From: Paulinella micropora
Taxonomy: Eukaryota > Cercozoa > Imbricatea > Euglyphida
Assembly (NCBI GenBank): GCA_009731375.1
Contig: BJOX01000013.1
Location: 368,615 to 406,057, forward strand
Length of the DNA stretch: 37,443 bases
Reading direction: 5' to 3'
In this document: piece by piece, positions 36,113 to 37,443 of the stretch
Position numbering within the stretch: position 1 is the stretch's first letter
Layout: the number at the start of each line of letters is the position of its first letter
Made by a program: the position numbers and the translations under genes
Notes under the pieces: model-generated
Told to the model about the DNA's origin: nothing
Seen by the model: the letters and a program-made list of their open reading frames with translations, nothing else
The model's database searches: none

Positions 36113-37218
36113 ATGTCAGGGAAGAAAACTGTAGTTGAAAGCATTCAGCAGTTGCGAGTGGACAAGTCTGAAGGTGAAGCAAAAGGCTTTCCGCAAGTCA
36201 ACGGCAGCAAAGAGTGGGTCTCGTTTGCCAATGTTGAGATTCCGCCTGCAACGAGGGCGTGTTATTGCAACCTTCCTCACAACAGTTACACGTGGAACCA
36301 TTTGTCTGATAATATTGTCTATGTTTACAAGGGAAAAGGGGGTGACAAAGCAAAAAAGGTGGTGTACTCGCGTGAGGAGAATGGGTTCTTCGACCCAACC
36401 CGCGTAGACACATCTGAATCAGATGGCAGGAAGAGTAGCAGAAAAAGGCTAACAACATCTCATTTCAACCTCTCTGCATCTGAACAGCATGCAAAACGAA
36501 GGCAAACCATCTTCGAAGCGGTGCGTTTGCATTATTCATGACATTAGCTGAGTGTATTGAATGCTACTCAATTTGTGTGTTTTGTGCTGTTCAAACTTGC
36601 AAAACCTGAAGTGGACGTGAGGAATCGAACGGGTAAGACGTTTGCGCCGTGCTGAGCTTTGTCAGTATGTGTGATTTAAATTCAGTGAACGGACATCCAC
36701 TGGCGATGGACTCCCTCCCTCTAAGGTTCGACCAACTCAATCGTTAACGCTTACTCTACTATTTTTAATTACTTCTTCTGTGAATCATTGTTTGAGGCTG
36801 CTGATGCGACTGCTAAGTTACCTAAACGCAAAGGGAAAGACAAGGAAAAGTCTGCATCTCAGAAGCGGTGAGTTTGCCCTCATCTAAGTGCATTGAATGC
36901 TACTCATTGTATGTTTTGCGTTGTTAAAACTTGCATAGCACTACTTTGAAAGAACCGCCCAATCCAAAGGGCGGTGAGGAATCGAACGGGTAAGACGTTT
37001 GCGCCGTGCTGAGCTTTGTCAGCATGTGTGATTTAGTGAACAGACATCCGCTGACGATGGACTGCCTCCCTCTAAGGTTCGACCAACTCAATCGTTAACG
37101 CTTACTCTACTATTTTTAATTATTTCTTTTGTGAATCATTGTTTGAGGCTCCTGATGCGACTGCTAAGTTACCTAAACGCAAAGGGAAAGACAAGGAAAA
37201 GTCTGCATCTCAGAAGCG
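36113..37218 (+). CDS. Possible spliced gene with duplicated 71-nt exons
   Basis: Exon 1 (36113-36520) encodes 136 residues, starting MSGKKTVVESIQQLRVDKSE, with a WVSFANVEIPPATRACYC block and a basic Ser-rich end. It stops at GAAGCG|GTGCGT, a plausible donor. Two 71-nt exons follow, 36797-36867 and 37148-37218, each after a TTTGAG acceptor and before AAGCG|GTGAGT. In the first, the phase gives AADATAKLPKRKGKDKEKSASQ. The introns share sequence with each other and with the start of intron 1. If both small exons were used, the second would be read in another frame. No family is recognised. The same DNA could be a repeat family carrying splice-like sites. Confidence 0.4.
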
Positions 37219-37260
37219 GTGAGTTTGCCCTCATCTAAGTGCATTGAATGCTACTCATAG
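36550..37260 (+). repeat. Tandem 351-bp duplication
   Basis: Two copies with a 351-base period, for example GAGGAATCGAACGGGTAAGA at about 36620 and 36975, and AAGGTTCGACCAACTCAATC at about 36723 and 37073. Most of the unit is near-identical. The ends carry the segment AAGTGCATTGAATGCTACTC (or AGTGTATTGAATGCTACTCA) three times. The duplication includes the small exon and both splice sites. Confidence 0.85.
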
Positions 37261-37443
37261 TAAGAGTTGAAAGCTACCTTTGCCGTTTAAACCATGCACG
37301 CCTGCGCTACTTGTAATGGCATCCCTTGCGGCCTCCGACACTTTTGCTAGCTGAGCTAGCTGTTGCAAAACTGTTTCGTTATCACCTGTTCTCGTGGGTT
37401 GTGGGAACTGTACGTTGTCCCATTCGCTAAATCACACACACAC
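37219..37443. other. Window end, no gene supported
   Basis: After the second duplicated donor site the sequence is unique and no open frame of interest is visible. It may hold the next intron or exon of the gene to the left. It ends in a short CA repeat at the window edge. Confidence 0.3.

Overview
The window reads as eukaryotic nuclear DNA, probably from an alga. A red seaweed is my best guess, because a GC-rich background is broken up by decayed Ty1/copia elements, but the sequence does not prove this. Embedded in it is a roughly 15.4 kb, AT-rich endogenous virus of the Polinton-like virus (PLV) / Maverick type, at about 1285-16700. To its right are a decayed Ty1/copia retrotransposon (about 18.8-27.05 kb, minus strand), the 3' end of a Ty3/gypsy-like pol (28.7-29.7 kb), gene-poor repeat DNA (30-32.6 kb), a three-exon transposase-like gene (32.7-35.6 kb, minus strand) and a gene with tandemly duplicated small exons (36.1-37.2 kb).

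The viral element. From left to right it carries a short coiled-coil protein, an iteron-like array, an rve-family integrase, a charged protein, a broken phage-like tail fibre ending in an S74-type self-cleaving chaperone, a small membrane protein, a small Cys-rich protein, a 92-residue protein, an A32/FtsK-like packaging ATPase, a small basic protein, a coiled-coil protein running into an adenovirus/Ulp1-like cysteine protease, a penton-type minor capsid protein, a major capsid protein, a spike-like protein, and three small minus-strand genes. Two of those last three carry a DUF3820/ExoX-C-like 'FGKY.GK...YLEW' signature. Integrase, protease, ATPase and two capsid proteins together define a virion-forming integrating virus. 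No DNA polymerase, primase or helicase is recognisable. Most of the larger genes carry one to four single-base frameshifts or TGA stops, so the copy is a fossil or carries sequence errors; the integrase, penton and spike-like genes are intact.

The most unusual feature is the intergenic architecture of the viral element. Gene boundaries are marked by 50-90 bp structured units. Each starts GATATTT, carries a CACTCTC/GCTTCG core, is closed by a pair of arms whose sequence changes from copy to copy while staying complementary, and usually ends ACATCG. Units come in opposed pairs, so single genes are bracketed by them like cassettes. Nested in or near them is a second family of 18-20 bp palindromes framed by ATCT...AGAT with interchangeable inner arms. 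One copy lies inside the ATPase reading frame. Two related palindromes lie in frame in one of the DUF3820-like genes.

The retroelements. The copia-type element reads gag-protease-integrase-RT-RNase H on the minus strand and is fragmented by frameshifts. Its gag has two CCCH zinc fingers ahead of the usual zinc knuckles, and a long unassigned segment lies between gag and protease. A polypurine tract marks the start of its 3' LTR, but no matching 5' LTR was found by eye. The host gene at 635 (F-box/LRR-like) is cut off exactly where the AT-rich viral DNA starts.
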